NCBI GenBank assembly: GCA_963969495.1
Contig: OZ018326.1
Coordinates: 175,435,056-175,499,055, forward strand
Direction: 5' to 3'
Length of the DNA stretch: 64,000 nt
Source: Ceratothoa steindachneri
Lineage: Eukaryota; Arthropoda; Malacostraca; Isopoda; Cymothoidae
The notes beneath the pieces are model-generated. The model searched no databases, was not told where the DNA came from, and worked only from the letters and a program-made list of their open reading frames with translations. Both the position numbers and the translations under genes were made by a program. Positions 1 to 11,189 of this stretch are shown here, piece by piece (the stretch's first letter is position 1; every line of letters starts with the position of its first letter).

Positions 1-1558
1 TGAGGTGAGGGTGTTACGCGCTTATGCCTAGGACCATCCTAGACAACTGAAAAAGTGTTGGATAATGACTATATACATAGTAGGTAATAAAGATCCACAA
101 ATTGATTAACTATGGGTGGTCAAAATTCAAACTTATCGACATAGAAAATGGTTTAGGTGATCAGGAATTTTCGAAACACTGTAGAAAGCTTCACAAAAGT
201 TAAATTGTTTTCTTGGCTACATAGCTATTTTGAGTATGAGATACAATTGTGGTTCCAATCTTTGCAAAACAACATTCCGATATTGTAAGTTCTCCACCAA
301 AATGTGAGGAAATCAATTCCTGAGAGAAGAAATAGCTCATATTAAGACAGACTAATGTATCTCAATTAACTTTCATTTATCGCTGTCAACTTATCGTTGT
401 ATTTAAAAGACTAGATAGGTACACTAATATTAACTAAATTCAATATTAGAACTAAGATTACAAAATAGTAAACAAAAAATTTAGAATTGAGATCGCAAAT
501 GCAATTTGTTTTCTTATAAAATAAGACGAATATGGAATAACTTGCCTCTGAATGCGATGAAATCTCTTAGCAATATATTTAAGAATATAAATGAAAATTT
601 ATTAATTTAATATGGGTAGAAGGTGTTTTTGGCTCGCACACCTTCGTTCGACTTCTTCCCCTTAATCATCCTCTAACTCTTCCCTTCCCCATTGTCATCT
701 AAAAATCAAACTTAAAACAAATATCTCTGTATTTTTCATTTAATTTATATTTTACTTCAGAGAAATATCATATTTTTTTATTCTATATTAAATAAGTAAC
801 AAGTTCATGTGGAGGTAATTATTTGCGTTTGTCATTTTCGTGTCAGTGAGGGATATTTCCCTAAGGGGAATTTTGAGCCATGACAAAACTGTAGCCTTTC
901 TGAAATGGAGTTTTAATAAGCCGCGAAGATTTACCAAACTCATTAAAATATATCGGAAAAACTTTAATGGAAATGAGAGGAAAGGACACCTGTAACTAAC
1001 GGGAATAATTTGACATGTTTAAAAAGGGAAAGGTAAGAGAAACTAATTAACAGGACTAGTATAGATAATGGAAAAGGCGTTTGCGATGCTTACTTTCATT
1101 CATTTATCAATGCTCTCAAATCAAACAAGCTTTCTAACGCTTCCTTGATTCTATTTATTTAACTTCACTCGAATTCATAAAATTAATGCTTACAATTTAA
1201 AGCTATCTCGTTTCTTCGAGAATTCGACCAAGATACTTCGTGTGCAGAAAGAGCGTCCTAACGGAAACAATAGGAATCCTGCCAATATTTATGTCTTGAT
1301 TGCATGCTGTCCTAATTTCATTTCATTTGTCTTTGTTCTGTTTGACTCGATATAGCTCGAAATTTATTTGTTGACTTCTTTGTTGTCCTTCCATAAATAT
1401 TTATCTGCCGAAGATTTACGTTTAAGTCAAACTATCGATCAGTAAACGCATTTCCAATGGTGACTCTTTTGAGCTGTTGGTTACTGAAATTCCTCCAAAT
1501 TATATCAGTGAACAAATATAATATTGATATAGAACCCTTGAAAGATACACTGTATTAT
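1..1558. other. Unassigned AT-rich stretch
   Basis: AT-rich sequence with short interrupted reading frames on both strands. It lies downstream (minus strand sense) of the protease remnant at 1559-1711, so it could contain eroded reverse transcriptase sequence of the same element, but I could not recognise any RT motif in it. Nothing else is supported. Confidence 0.4.
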
Positions 1559-1711
1559 TCAATTAACATACAATTTAATCTCTTCATAGGATTTGACTAC
1601 TAGCCGGTTATGCCGAATAACAATCTTTTTACTGCGGTATTGCAATTCCTCAATGAATCCTCTGTTTACTAAGGTCGTACAAGCACCAGCGTCTAGTAAA
1701 CCTAGACAATC
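1559..1711 (-). pseudogene. Retroviral-type aspartic protease remnant of an LTR retrotransposon
   Basis: A minus-strand open stretch of about 50 codons contains LGLLDAGACTTLVNRGF, which matches the aspartic protease active-site region of Ty3/gypsy-like Pol proteins (hydrophobic strand, D-T/S-G-A, then a T/S-rich run). The catalytic triplet reads D-A-G instead of D-T-G or D-S-G. The frame closes on a stop at 1559-1561 and is preceded by stops, so only a fragment survives. An eroded gag-like stretch lies upstream on the same strand, consistent with gag-pol order. The protease call rests on one motif; confidence is moderate. Confidence 0.5.
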
Positions 1712-2529
1712 AATATTACTACCTTTACACCACTAACTCTTCAATTATTTGCAGTTGTTTGCCTCAAATTAATCTTTAGGATTAGCACGGAGTATAAGAA
1801 ATTATGGGGAAGGAGGGTGAACATACTCCCTCGCCTTTTACGCATCGCCTAAAAAAGATACTGGAGAAACCATATTCCGCTGGTTTTTCATCGTGAGACT
1901 AAAATAGCACCAGGAATTCACTTCGTACTAACTGAGATTTTTCACTTAACAACGGAGAGTCCTTAATCTCCCACAACAAAACTTCCAAATATCTAATTGG
2001 GTTTTCTTGCCTGTAACTTTACATTTGCGGGCCACGAGTCTATAAATGCGTATTTTGGTTTACCATCTAGTAGATATTGGGGCATTGCTTAGTGTTTTCC
2101 GGAGGAGGTGCTTTATTTTTATTTAAAACGATGCACATGACTATGCATGTGCCCAGGGCAAATTTACAATTTGCCTTAACCACAACTATTGCAGTTATAA
2201 CAATACTGGATCAGCCTGGAATTTACTCTTGGGTCAGAATGACTCATATCGGTCAGTTGGAGGGGCTAAATGTTGTAAAATACGCTCTTTTGGGGCAGGA
2301 ACTCTAGTGGGGTTAATAATTTTGGTGGAGGTTTGTTTGGTTTCTCACCATGATACTGAACCATATTAATACCTCTTTCTCTCTCCCCGGTCCTTTGACC
2401 CTGATCTAGTTCGGAACACCTGTCTTTAACTTTATTAATGGTTAAACGATGAGTTAGATCGAGAGAAACATTTAGGTACAATATCCTCTGTGTTTGTAGG
2501 GAAAACTTTGCATACATGACCCTATTCAT
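1712..2529 (-). pseudogene. Possible gag remnant upstream of the protease fragment
   Basis: Minus-strand frames here include a hydrophilic run (about 2266-2529) and, near 2170-2220, a Cys-rich string reading CYNCNSCG, followed by a stop and a further Cys. This resembles a degenerate CCHC zinc knuckle of an LTR-element Gag, but the spacing does not fit CX2CX4HX4C exactly and stop codons interrupt it. Its position directly upstream of the protease remnant is the main support. It could equally be unrelated noncoding DNA. Confidence 0.25.
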
Positions 2530-5500
2530 CCACCAATTTGGATTGTAGGTTTAAATTTTTATCAACGCTATAAAAGGCCGTGCTGGCAAATTGCTATTCC
2601 CAGGCGATAATAAAAAAAATCCTCGTTTTATCTCTCTTCTGTTTTTCGTGAAACAGGCTACTGAAAGATAGCAAAGGGTGGGTCAATTTTACATATTTGT
2701 GCATTTGGAAGCGTCTATTAATTTTTATCATTGCTTGTTTTTATCTCTCTTTTCATCCTTCTTACGGTATGAGTGAATTTATTAGGTCAAAACCTTGCTT
2801 CTTACACTAAAATTTCCTCACATATCTTTCTATTCTTAAAATAGATTATATTATATACAACAGTTTTTGTCGTTTTGCTTATCAACTACATTTATCTGCG
2901 TTGGACTATTTCATTTAAAAGTCTCCCTTCACGGATTGATTACACAAATTCTCTTCCCTTGTTTTGCTTACGCTAAAATCCCTTCCTTAGTTGGATTACC
3001 TATAATCTACAATATCTACAGGTTTTACCCATTTCCAACTCAGTAACTTAGTGAAAACCAAATGCCACCTATTATACTTACTCAAAGCTACCCCTTTCCT
3101 TTTCGTAGCTCGAGAATCACGGTCGTTTACAACAATCGGCCATCGAGTCATACAACAATGTAAATTTTCAAGAAGTAGTTCTATATTAGCAATTTGCCAT
3201 CCAATAAAATCTTTTCCCTTAAGTATAAATGAGTCATGGATATCACTCGATAAACCCACCCTATGGTGACCAAACTGTCCGTCCAACACCCCTTCGACGC
3301 TTTCTCCAATAGTAATCTACCTATAAATCTGGATTCGAAACCGAAACTGGCTATCACTTGATCACAAATCCTTGGTAATATAATAAAATTATTCTCCATA
3401 CCCAGTCCTATTGCGTATGCAGGCGCAGTGAATCTGTATATTAAACTCATTGTTATCCTCCACAATTCACATGAATTATCTACACTCACGCTGTACCCTT
3501 ATTAGTGTAATTGCACAGTGTTTAAATGACGATATGAGAATCACGCCAACTCTATTCATTTTACAGCTGCTGACTTATATTTCAACTTCGTCTCTCTCCT
3601 ATATAATCCTAATCACCCTTTTTGGCCAAATGGAAAGCGATTTTGTGGGGCTCATAGACCATTGGAGCTTCCTTCAGCCTAGAAGACCTGTGCGTTTCCA
3701 AGACATATTTGATGACCATGGAAGCAAAAATTTATGTGTAAATAAAATATGTTATATACATACATATATCCGATATTCGCTAGCTGGGATTTTAGGGCCT
3801 TGTAATGAATGAGTCTTATCACGCTAGAAAGGAAGCAGTGTAAATAGGAACCATGTACATAAGACGCATTAATAAAATTTAAGAAAGAAAATAGAGATGA
3901 AAAAAAGCAAGTGTACAACAAAAATAAATTAAATAGAATAAAATGGGGGGCAAATTACCGACAGACCCTCATCCAACACTGAATTACAACCTTTTGTTAT
4001 ACTATATATCTGTATATTTAAGATGGTGGTCTTTAGTTGGACATATAATATACTTCATTGTACATATAAGTATTAAGTCTTATATAAATACTTCACTCTT
4101 GTCAGGAACCAATGGGAATTCAACTTCCTGAAAGCATTATTTAAATTTAAATTAATCAAAAGTCAGGCGAAGGTCGTACGTGTTGACCCCCGCCCCACTT
4201 GCAACAACTCGTCTTTTCTGACAATTTCTCTCAAACCATTACCTGCCCGTCTGCGCTACTTAATAAGAAACCCCTATATATTTAAAGTCCCCTTCTTTAA
4301 AGGCAAATTTCCGTGTAATGGTCGAACCAGCCCCTTCTTCGGAATCCTTCACCTCACTGAGAAATTTCCTTCAACTAAGGTCGCCTAGTTTCCTAAGCAC
4401 AACATCAACGAATCTTGTCCAACCTTATTTTACACCACACAAAAGAGGTGATTTGCTCAGATATTTAGAAGAACACCCAAGGACCACGCTAGTATGTTTT
4501 TCTTTTCCTTTCCATTTTAAAGCTCATAATAGCGTAAGCGAAGTAAAATATAATGGAAAGACACAATCATTGGAATAAAAATGGATAATTTATTTTAGTT
4601 CCTCCTAGTTCCGGAAATTGTCTTATATACACCTAAGTCAGTGTAAACGGCAATTTAGCTCAGAATTCTACAATGAGTTTGCTATTGGACGTTTTAGAAA
4701 TCTGCAAAATTATCAAGGAAGTTTAGGTGAAGTCATAATTAAACGTAAGAAAATAGATTCCTGTTTGGTCCCTAGTGTTTTACTGGGTGTCGTTACCACA
4801 ATTAAGTCACGCTTCAAAAAGGGACGCTCAGGTGTGGCTTCCTTCTTATCTCCACATTCTCGACCGCGACCCCACCCGTTTTACATAAGTTTTCACTTGT
4901 TTCTTTCTTTTTAAGAAAAACAGAATTCGTAGAATAAAATTAGGATATATGAAAAAAATAGGAATGAATTGAGATAAACGATTTAAAGGGTCTAATTTTT
5001 CTCTCCTTTATTAGGAAGCTAATTTATTTCATGATTTACTCTGGCTTGCAGAGCTTTTAAAGGATCCTATTCATTTTTTACTTGATAATTATTTATCCTT
5101 TACATTTGATTATTTGCCATTTCTATTTTTAGCATTTGTATTATGAATGTTTGCCAAAGCCCGTTTCGGTTGATGCGAGATTCCTTGATTCGTTCATGAA
5201 TTGATTTGTTTGTTCGTACTAATGGGATTTCAATTGTAGTTTATTTTCTGTACTTTCTCCCACTTTTATGAGTCTTTCAATACCGGCAGCATTTTTTTCA
5301 GTATTATGTAGTTAAAAGCTTGCAAGAGATTTTGCGGCTTTGGAAAAATTAAGGTAGTACAGGCAAAGGGAAGTTGTTTAAATTCTAAGTAGAATTATTT
5401 TTTATTTAACTCTGTGTAGCGTTTAAGCTCAGGTTGTCACTTCATCCAGGGATGATTTTATAAAGCAGAATTATTGATTTAGAGGTGACCTTGTGGCATT

Positions 5501-6575
5501 CGGGTTGAAATTTGATCCCGGATTATCTATTTTAGAAAGGTCTCTTTCTCTCTTTAATTTAAGAAGCGATTGCTTCTTAAATGAATTGAATTTGTTTCGT
5601 AACTAAGAATTCTAATTAATTTTGACTAAAGACTAAGTATTATTGAAAACTAAAGATTACTTTTAATCATTTAGTCATTGTAACTCTTTAGAATTTGTTT
5701 TTTATGTCACTGAACTAAGTTTTCTTCCTTAAACTTCAGCGTTTGTAGAAAAGGAGGTCAGATAGCGAGCGTAGCATCCTATACTCGCCGTAGTGAGAAA
5801 TGGACGATGGGGGTGCGGCAAGCACCGTCACAGGTGTCCCCCCCTGTTGCCATATCTCCACAGATCAGCTGCACGCCTTCTCTCTCTCTGTAATAGATAA
5901 TAAGCGTCAAAACTATAAAAATCACATGTTAAAAAAAAGAAAAAAGAGCATGTTCTAATATAAGATTATTAAGATAAGTCATATTTTTGTTTATTTTTTT
6001 ATATATTAATGTGTTCCTGCTCTCCTGTTAAAATTTACTGGTTGCCTCTATTTTCTAACACTACCAGGTATATATTTTCACTATTCCAAGCCCGGAACGG
6101 GTTGGAGAGGTGGGTGGGGAGAGACTTAATCTTTAATATCCTATGCTTTATACGAAGTATTATATATAGTTAAAATTTAGGATAAAAATAAAGGTACTTC
6201 CATTGTAATGGACTGAACAGTCTCTTAATGAAGTTACTATCTTCCTCATTATCTTTTATCTCAGGCAACCTAGTTTGGACCGCAAGGTCTGTTGTGGCCT
6301 GTTCATCTATGTAACTCTCTATCTTTGTCTGTCTCTCTTTCTTTCTCCATCTCTCTCTCTCTCTCATCGTCCATTTCTTAACGCAGTGAGTATATTTATG
6401 CATTTCTCGAGTAAGGGTATATTCTTAGAGGGATCAACATTAATTGTTGAAGTGCGGAGAGTGTTAACCATTCAAATGAAGAACGTTGCTATTCGAAAAG
6501 CTTTAACCTTTTTTGGCTCCTATTAAGTACATGATTTGTGTGTACACGTGGCTTCTCAGCTCTACAATCTAATGG
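2530..6575. other. Unassigned stretch without recognisable genes
   Basis: Mostly AT-rich with T-rich runs near 2.6-2.9 kb and a TC-rich simple run near 6.35 kb. Short open frames occur, for example 3181-3489 and 2996-3289 on the minus strand and 4318-4578 on the plus strand, the last downstream of a TATA-like string near 4275. None shows a domain I can name. The minus-strand frames at 3.0-3.5 kb have a faint LTR-element look, too weak to call. Confidence 0.4.
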
Positions 6576-6580
6576 ACATG

Positions 6581-6665
6581 ACGGCGTACCAACCTCGAAC
6601 CAGGGTTGTCTGATGCTAATTTGTGGTAATTTTCCAAGTAGCACCTCCAAGGCGGATCTGGTTGA
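6581..6665 (-). repeat. Possible tRNA-derived SINE head (B-box-like)
   Basis: Read on the minus strand, the sequence contains AGCATCAGACA, then CCTGGTTCGAGGTTGG, which resembles the anticodon-arm and B-box region of tRNA-derived SINEs. The B box departs from GGTTCGANTCC after GGTTCGA. No complete cloverleaf and no tail were identified, so this is a weak call based on one internal-promoter-like motif. Confidence 0.25.
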
Positions 6666-8247
6666 TTACAGTATCAGCGCTCATTTTTCAATCCGGAAAT
6701 ATTTTTTTACATAATATATAAAATTTATTTTGACCGTAAAAAACACAACCTTAATTAAAAATAAAGATACTCTAGTTTGTTGAACAATTAGGCTGATATA
6801 TGTTTTTTGGAGGAACGTTTTTAATGTTTTATAATAATATATACTAAAGTAGATAAAATTATGTATTGCAGAGTTCTTGGCTTTCATTACCGGTCAAAAG
6901 AAAACCTTTTTTCATTGTGGTCCGAAGTCAGCTTCAGAAAACTCCTCTATCCTAGTAATGGCCTTTCGTCTTCAACGCCAGTAAGAGAACTGTGTCTATA
7001 AATATCCCCAAAATTTCCACTTTCTCAATCTTTACTTTTTTCTTTATAGATCTATTCTTGTAAAAGTTCTGGCAGAGATATGAGGGTAAAGTTTGTTGTA
7101 GGTGCCCTGATTATATGGGGAAGGTGAGACTGGCGGATGTATATTATTATTGACCGTCACTCGGATTAATAGAGGAAAGGGAATTAATGTCACGGATATT
7201 TTGGACAGGTCCCTCAAGTCCCGCGAGTGAGGTGATAGGTGGCCTTAATCTCGTGTCTGAACCCGAAAGATACTCAAATAATATTTTGACGTGGCTGGGC
7301 TTACCAAAACTATATAATCGAGGAAGGACTCAAAGAAATCACGTAAACAAAAATAAATGTTTAATTCCAACAAACAAAACGAGCAAAGCAAAGGGGAGGC
7401 TCGCATTTACACGATACGGTAGGGGAATATTTCACTACCGGTCAGGAAAACGAGTGTTATGGGAGCAAACGCTTAGGCGAGTACAACATGGGCTTCGCAA
7501 CGCTAATTGAACCATAATTAGTTCTTTACTATCGATCTTACGGTGTCTCTCCATCTGTCTGACTTAACTGTCTACCCTAGTGTCGAGTTCTCCATTTTTC
7601 TTCTAGAAATATTACAGAAGGCGTGACCTCTTTTAGCCTCTGGGATTACAATGTTTCTAGCTCAGTCCACTGGGCGGGATTTTCTCATCCTATGGTCTCC
7701 GAAGCTAATCAATTTATGGCGCCTGCAATTTTTCACTTTTAAGATAAAATTTTGTTATTTCGTCTCGGCCTAATTCCATTCTCAGATGCGAAATGTTCGT
7801 TTACATTAAACTATCACCAAATTTTACTGCCATCTGAATTCTCGCCTTTCCACTTAATTCCTTGACCGGTTTACGAATATATACGCGTGCATCTGCTACA
7901 ATTCTTCCTATTCATGTGATCCACTTTGCTGGTGCTATTCTAGTATACCGGCCATGATCTCCACATAACTCCCATGTCAGTAACGGAGTAGAAAGAGAAT
8001 TGCACATCCTAACTAGTCAAGCAGATACATTTTTAAGATACGCACAGAGCAACGAAATTTTACATCACCTATACATGGATACAAATGTGCTCAGAGATGG
8101 CCTGTACAACCTGCCGCCAAAAAAGAAATACATTGCTTGATGTTGCAAGGCAAAATGTTTCAGCAAGGAATTTATACATATTTATGCCTCTTATAACATT
8201 CAATTTATAAGGCACGTAAAACAAATACCATGGTTAAGCGAGACTTG
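6666..8247. other. Unassigned stretch, possible LTR-like segment near 7.1-7.5 kb
   Basis: No recognised coding region. Around 7187-7510 base composition is more balanced and an open frame of 107 codons exists on the plus strand, but its product is unrecognised. The layout (GC-richer block with AATAAA-like strings) resembles an LTR, though I see no partner copy in the window. The segment ends at the TA target site of the transposon that starts at 8250. Confidence 0.3.
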
Positions 8248-8249
8248 TA

Positions 8250-8287
8250 CAGGTGTGGCAGAACCGATTGAGCAGTTTTAAGAAGTC
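8250..8287 (+). repeat. Left terminal inverted repeat of the 8.25-9.58 kb transposon
   Basis: Starts CAGGTGTGGCAGAACC directly after TA and matches the reverse complement of 9539-9576, with the core from AGAACCGATTGAG through TTTTAAG almost unchanged. A few mismatches and a 1-nt length difference occur in the outermost ~10 bases. Confidence 0.85.
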
Positions 8288-8366
8288 AATGCTTAGGGGG
8301 AGGAGGGGAAAGGAGGTGCACGTGGTTTCACTCTGCTCCGTAGACATCCCCATTTCAGTAGCAAAC

Positions 8367-9477
8367 ATGGTGTGGATGGGAGCACATCGCGGCTTTGCCA
8401 TGCGCGCGTAATTTCAGAACAATAAATCTGTGATTGCGACTCAAAGAGCTTTTCGGCGACGGTTCAATATTCAGCGCAACGATGCTGTTCTTCTAACAAA
8501 CACAATTCGGTCCTGGATTAGGCAGTTCGAGGCAACAGGTAGCACACTAAGAAGAGATACACATGGCCTACGCATGTCCATCAGAACACGAGAGAATGTG
8601 GAGATGGTGAAAGGAGCGATCGTGCAGTCGCCGAGAGGTTCTGCTCGAAGGCATGCTGTTGCTTTTGGAATTTTCAACTGCAGTTTGAGTAGAATTCTGC
8701 ATCTAGATTTGAATTTCTATCCCTGTTAACTAATGATGGCTCAAGAATTGAACTAAGCAGACTTTGCCAACCGCCAAAATCTCTGTGAGACATTGCTTGC
8801 ACAGATCGCTCCCGAGGCAGCTTTCTTCAGTAGCGACGAGGCACATTTTCACCTCTTGAGGCTGTGAATAAGCAAAATTTCCGTTACTGGGCTGAAAATA
8901 ACCCCCGAATTATCCAGGAAATACCACTATATTCCCCTAAACTAACGGTGTTGTGTGGTATGTCATATCACAATTTTTCGTGATAGGCCCGTATTTCTTT
9001 GAGGGGGAAGGAATGACCGTGACCGTGAATTCCAAACGTTATGTCTTAGTGTGGCACAATTTGCTGCAGCCCAGAATAGAGGTGATTGTTGAAGATGATC
9101 GATTGGGGGACGTGTCGTTTCAGCAGGATGTGGCTACAGCTCACACAGCCCGAAATTCGCTCAATGTTTTCAGACGAATGTTTCAAGGACGTCTGGTGTC
9201 TCTTAGGGGTGATTTAGGGTGGCCTGCGCGAACACCTGATTTGGGCATTTGTGACTTCTTTCTTTGGTGATATCCGAAAGAAAAGGGGTTTAAACTTCGC
9301 CCTCACACCCTACCACAGCTGAAGAAGCGGATTATTGAAGAATTTAACGCCATACCCCGCAATATGTGAAAACGTGATGTACGAAACTTCAGAGATCGAC
9401 TCCAACAGTGTGTTGCTTTTTTACGGCCGCCATCTTCATGACATTATTTTTCAGAACCAAGGGATTATAAATGGTAT
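8367..9477 (+). pseudogene. Transposase of mariner/Tc1 superfamily (N-terminal HTH plus DDD catalytic domain), interrupted
   Basis: The likely start is the ATG at 8367, giving MVWMGAHRGF, a beginning typical of arthropod transposases with an N-terminal helix-turn-helix. The HTH region follows (SVIATQRAFRRRFNIQRND at about 8428-8485), then the linker SPRGSARRHAVAFGI. Catalytic residues visible: first Asp in FFSSDEAHFH (about 8826-8855), second in SFQQDVATAHTA, third in PDLGICDFFLW, with 41 residues between the last two. A stop after the first 13 codons, in-frame TAA codons near 8727 and 8754, and frameshifts near 8870 and 9268 show that it is inactive. The C-terminus fades near 9440-9477 within a shifted frame. 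Confidence 0.85.
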
Positions 9478-9538
9478 TTATTGCTAACCTCGATTATAAT
9501 AACATTTCTTCTCTATATACCCCTCTTACTTTTTTATA

Positions 9539-9576
9539 ACTCCTTAAAACTGCTCAATCGGTTCTGCTGCCCTCTG
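9539..9576 (-). repeat. Right terminal inverted repeat of the 8.25-9.58 kb transposon
   Basis: On the minus strand this begins CAGAGGGCAGCAGAACC and continues with the same core as the left repeat. It is followed on the plus strand by TA at 9577-9578, completing the target duplication. Confidence 0.85.
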
Positions 9577-9649
9577 TATATGTATTTATGCCTCTTATGG
9601 CATACAAGAGTGGCGATCTATTTATGTTTATGCAATTCTCAATAATAAG

Positions 9650-10075
9650 TATATAAATTATCCCTGGCAAACGAGACGCTTCCTCCGGAGCGCGTTACTA
9701 TTCCCGGCCAGTGGTCGCATCTTCTCCTGATGCAGGTTTTCCATGCGGTGTACTGCGACTGGTCTTCATTGGCCTATTCTGCGTCCTTGCGAGACGCCGA
9801 TTACCCGGCACGTCATCATCACGTAAGGTGGGCAATTTCGCCGTTATTAATCTGTCTATTGAGACAGTGTCTATTCTTCCATCAGAGTATTCCAGCTTGA
9901 ATACCTTGTTGCTACGCTCGATCACAGGATATGAGCAGCATAGGGCGCTTCGAGTGGTTTGCGAACGCGGTCTATACGTATCAAAATATGCGTTGCATTC
10001 TGCAGGTCTCGAGGCAAGAAAGGCTTAGGCGGCGAGTGCAAGTATCCTAAAGATGCTCTCTTGAAATCCATCTGT
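9650..10075 (-). pseudogene. Ty3/gypsy Pol C-terminal tail (after integrase core), fragment
   Basis: Minus-strand frames read FLPRDLQNATHILIRIDRV, then RKPLEAPY, and in a neighbouring frame SNKVFKLEYSDGRIDTVSID followed by RL. This is the well-known C-terminal segment of arthropod Ty3/gypsy integrases. A further frame gives VTRSGGSVSFARDNL (about 9655-9700), matching the TRSGRRV-type end of such proteins. At least two frameshifts join these pieces. No integrase core or RT was found upstream at higher coordinates, so this is a truncated piece of an element separate from the large LTR element at 20.8-28.4 kb. Confidence 0.75.
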
Positions 10076-10084
10076 GCCATTGGG

Positions 10085-10152
10085 CAGAGGATACTGACAG
10101 GGCAGGGCGAGCGGCAGATTCTGACGGGGCAGGGCGGGCAGCGGATACTGAC
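10085..10152 (+). repeat. 27-bp minisatellite, about 2.5 copies
   Basis: Units start at 10085, 10112 and 10139 and share the pattern GGATACTGACAGGGCAGGGC with few changes. The period of 27 is a multiple of three, so in the plus-strand frame it gives a repeated nine-residue string (QRILTGQGE, RQILTGQGG). It lies just upstream, in minus-strand sense, of the gypsy tail. No function can be assigned. Confidence 0.7.
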
Positions 10153-11189
10153 TTCCAACTCTGGAGCCGGAGGATTGATATTGGGCTCGACCGGGGTCCC
10201 CCTCCTCTGTCCGTAAGAGAGGGTTTCAGGGCTCCGATGCATCAGCAGACGAGAATAATCTCGCCCTTTTGAGCCATTGCGGGAAGGTTCCTAAGCCGTT
10301 GAGGCGAAACATTGTCCGACTTCAGATGGGACCTTTTGGGCTCTCAAACTTGTCGTAGTTTTCTGTGATGGCGGCATTTCATGTCTCAGGGCGTCTCATA
10401 ATTTCGCGCCTCCATTAGCGCAGACAAAAAGTGTCCCCGAGGCGTCTGTTTTCTCTTTCTCCATTAAATAGCAAGGCGGTCGCATCTTCCTCTCTATCTC
10501 CTTGATCTCTAACATTGCTCACTTATATTGTTCTCTCAGTGAAGGAATCCATTGAGGCCATTAATAGGATACCATATTTCAGCCTTATTTTGGCTTCCTA
10601 AAATCGTCCAAATCATCCATCTAGTTTTATTTAACTGGTGATGAATTGCCCTAGTGCTCGCTCCTTTCGAGCATATTTTTAATAAAACCCTGATTCTAGG
10701 AAAAAGATGTTATAAATGTTTCAGCCAGAATTGAAATGAGTAACCACTTCAATAGTACCTTTTAAGCACAGAAGAGTAGACGGAACAAAGACAAGAAAAC
10801 GTGTTTTGAGTGAGAAAAATTCACAGAATTATCCGCTAAACATGATTCTGGGTCTAGAAAGTAACAAAATGCCTATGTTGCAAATTAGGTCTTTATTATT
10901 TTTTTAAACGTAATTTTTAGCAATTTAGTTATTTTTTTTATACTTTAACAAATTATGGCTCCCCTTACCGATAAGAAATTTTAAAGGTTTTCTGATAAAT
11001 ATTTGTCATATAGCTTTGTTCTAACAGAACTAATTTAAAGAAAAAGTGATTTGTGCCAAAGTCTATCTCCAGCAAAGCACAATTAAAGAAAAACATCAAG
11101 TAGATGATTACTTTAAAAACTCCATGATGAATCTCAAAGAAGAACCAGGTCAACATACCTTAAGACCTTCGAAACTATCAAAAACCCAT
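10153..11189. other. Unassigned stretch
   Basis: Balanced base composition up to about 10.5 kb, then AT-rich. The first part may be eroded sequence of the gypsy fragment, since it adjoins its upstream side in minus-strand sense, but no motif confirms this. Nothing recognised in 10.6-11.19 kb. Confidence 0.35.

Larger units (their letters stand above)
8250..9576 (+). mobile_element. mariner/Tc1-superfamily DNA transposon, nearly full length, D-41-D type
   Basis: A 1327-bp element with terminal inverted repeats of about 38 bp sharing a long identical core (AGAACCGATTGAGCAGTTTT) and flanked on both sides by TA (8248-8249 and 9577-9578), the standard target duplication of this superfamily. The interior encodes one transposase on the plus strand, interrupted by stops and frameshifts, so the copy is non-autonomous now. 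Spacing between the second and third catalytic aspartates is 41 residues, which is the signature described for rosa/Visitor-like (DD41D) families rather than classic mariner (DD34D) or Tc1 (DD34E). Family assignment is from motif spacing only. Confidence 0.85.

Noticed and set aside
3181..3489. Minus-strand 102-codon frame with a faint protease-like look
   Set aside because: The active-site triplet of an aspartic protease is absent, and the better protease motif lies elsewhere (1559-1711).
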